Assembly (NCBI RefSeq): GCF_002021565.1
Contig: NZ_MSZX01000004.1
Span: forward strand, 27-64,026
Source of the DNA: Paenibacillus selenitireducens
GTDB taxonomy: Bacteria; Bacillota; Bacilli; Paenibacillales; Paenibacillaceae
DNA length: 64,000 bases
Reading direction: 5' to 3'
Shown here piece by piece: positions 63,243-64,000 of the stretch (the stretch's first letter is position 1; each line of letters begins with the position of its first letter). A program made the translations under genes and the position numbers. Below the pieces are notes generated by a model. That model was not told where the DNA came from. It made no database searches and saw nothing but the letters and a program-made list of their open reading frames with translations.

Positions 63243-64000
63243 ATGAAGTACCGCAGATTAGGAAAAACAGATTTAAATGTATCCGTCGTTGGGTTAGGAA
63301 CATGGCAGTTCGGCGGGGAATGGGGACAGCAATTTACGCAAGAGGATGTAGATGCGATCCTCGACAAAGGACATGAGTTAGGCATTAACTTGATTGACAC
63401 GGCGGAATGCTACGGGGATCATTTATCTGAAGCGTTTATCGGGGACTATATTTCTAGACGCAAGCGTGAGGATTGGATCATCGCCACGAAATTCGGGCAT
63501 CACTTTCATGAAAGGTTCACAAGAACCGACGTATTCGATGCTGAAGGCGTCGTTCGTCAGCTTGATGCTTCGCTTCGAGCATTACATACCGATTATATCG
63601 ATTTATATCAATTCCATTCCGGCCCGGATACATCCTTTGATAATGATGAGCTATGGACGGTTCTGGACAAACAGGTTCAAGCAGGCAAAATTCGCAATTT
63701 AGGTACATCGATCGGCAATAACGATAACTTACATCAGACGGCAGCATCTTCGCAAGTGAACTCACGTGCGATCCAAGTGGTGTATAACCGCATCGACCGT
63801 GCTCCTGAACAGCGTGTCTTCCCTTCTTGTCAGGCACAGGATCTAGGTGTTCTCGCTCGCGTTCCGCTTGCAAGCGGCTACTTGAGCGGTAAATACAAGC
63901 CTGGCGCTGTATTCGGGGAGACGGACGTTCGTCATCGTCATGATCAGGAAGCGACGCGTCGCAAGCTGGAGGAAGTTGAACAGATCAAGCAAAATGAAGT
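63243..64000 (+). CDS. Aldo/keto reductase (truncated by the window end)
   Basis: About 252 residues are visible; the frame has no stop before the window ends. The family tetrad is present: Asp and Tyr in NLIDTAECYGD, Lys in IIATKFGHH and His in DLYQFHSG. Start MKYRRLGKTDLNVSVVGLGT matches the typical family start, and aaggagtg precedes the ATG. These enzymes reduce aldehydes and ketones with NADPH. The substrate is not evident. A terminator lies upstream, so it is a separate unit. Confidence 0.92.
   Translation, partial: MKYRRLGKTDLNVSVVGLGTWQFGGEWGQQFTQEDVDAILDKGHELGINLIDTAECYGDHLSEAFIGDYISRRKREDWIIATKFGHHFHERFTRTDVFDAEGVVRQLDASLRALHTDYIDLYQFHSGPDTSFDNDELWTVLDKQVQAGKIRNLGTSIGNNDNLHQTAASSQVNSRAIQVVYNRIDRAPEQRVFPSCQAQDLGVLARVPLASGYLSGKYKPGAVFGETDVRHRHDQEATRRKLEEVEQIKQNE

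Overview
The window looks like the chromosome of a Paenibacillus-type spore-forming Firmicute. The support is a complete gerA-B-C type germination operon (31.8-35.6 kb), two YesM/YesN-type two-component pairs each next to a carbohydrate ABC importer without its own ATPase, many intracellular glycoside hydrolases, purine-rich ribosome binding sites with frequent GTG and TTG starts, and moderate GC. No rRNA, tRNA, CRISPR array, phage module or plasmid replication gene was seen.

Layout. 1-1.3 kb: an IS3-family element with an intact programmed-frameshift transposase, abutting an intergenic repeat cassette. 2.0-16.0 kb: glycan locus 1, with GH95 fucosidase, GH88 unsaturated glucuronyl hydrolase, a sensor kinase/AraC-type regulator pair, two permeases plus a binding lipoprotein, GH35 beta-galactosidase and a Gfo/Idh/MocA (GH109-like) enzyme. 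The enzymes have no signal peptides, so the locus appears to sense and import a fucosylated, galactosylated, uronate-containing oligosaccharide and degrade it inside the cell. 16.1-18.8 kb: a decayed MFS transporter, a MetX-like alpha/beta hydrolase and a divergent LysR regulator. 19.1-28.7 kb: glycan locus 2, with a second kinase/regulator pair, a LipO-type binding protein, two permeases and a GH38-like alpha-mannosidase.

28.9-31.5 kb: small stress-type genes (ArsR plus AHSA1, DinB-like) and a phosphotransferase remnant. 31.8-35.6 kb: germinant receptor operon. 36.1-43.3 kb: a signalling block of hybrid kinase with HPt, OmpR-type regulator, chemoreceptor and GGDEF-EAL protein. 43.6-45.5 kb: TetR and an MFS efflux pump sharing a palindromic operator. 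45.8-48.8 kb: CD3324-type small protein, amidase and DUF1697 protein. 49.1-54.4 kb: a two-kinase 7TMR-DISM hybrid sensor, a response regulator with a SARP-like output, and an HD-GYP protein. 54.5-56.8 kb: a dioxygenase fused to HEAT repeats, convergent with an AraC regulator. 57.4-60.6 kb: a secreted GH84 hexosaminidase with cohesin, FIVAR and dockerin modules, split by a one-base frameshift. 60.8-64 kb: nitroreductase, a lipoprotein, a GH1 remnant and an aldo/keto reductase that runs off the window.

The least ordinary signals are a 273-base intergenic repeat present in inverted orientation at 46.2 and 62.6 kb, built from four copies of a roughly 20-base unit that also appears near the IS element; the two-kinase sensor with SARP-type partner; the dioxygenase-HEAT fusion; a recurring promoter-upstream element in glycan locus 1; and four gene remnants lying between intact genes.
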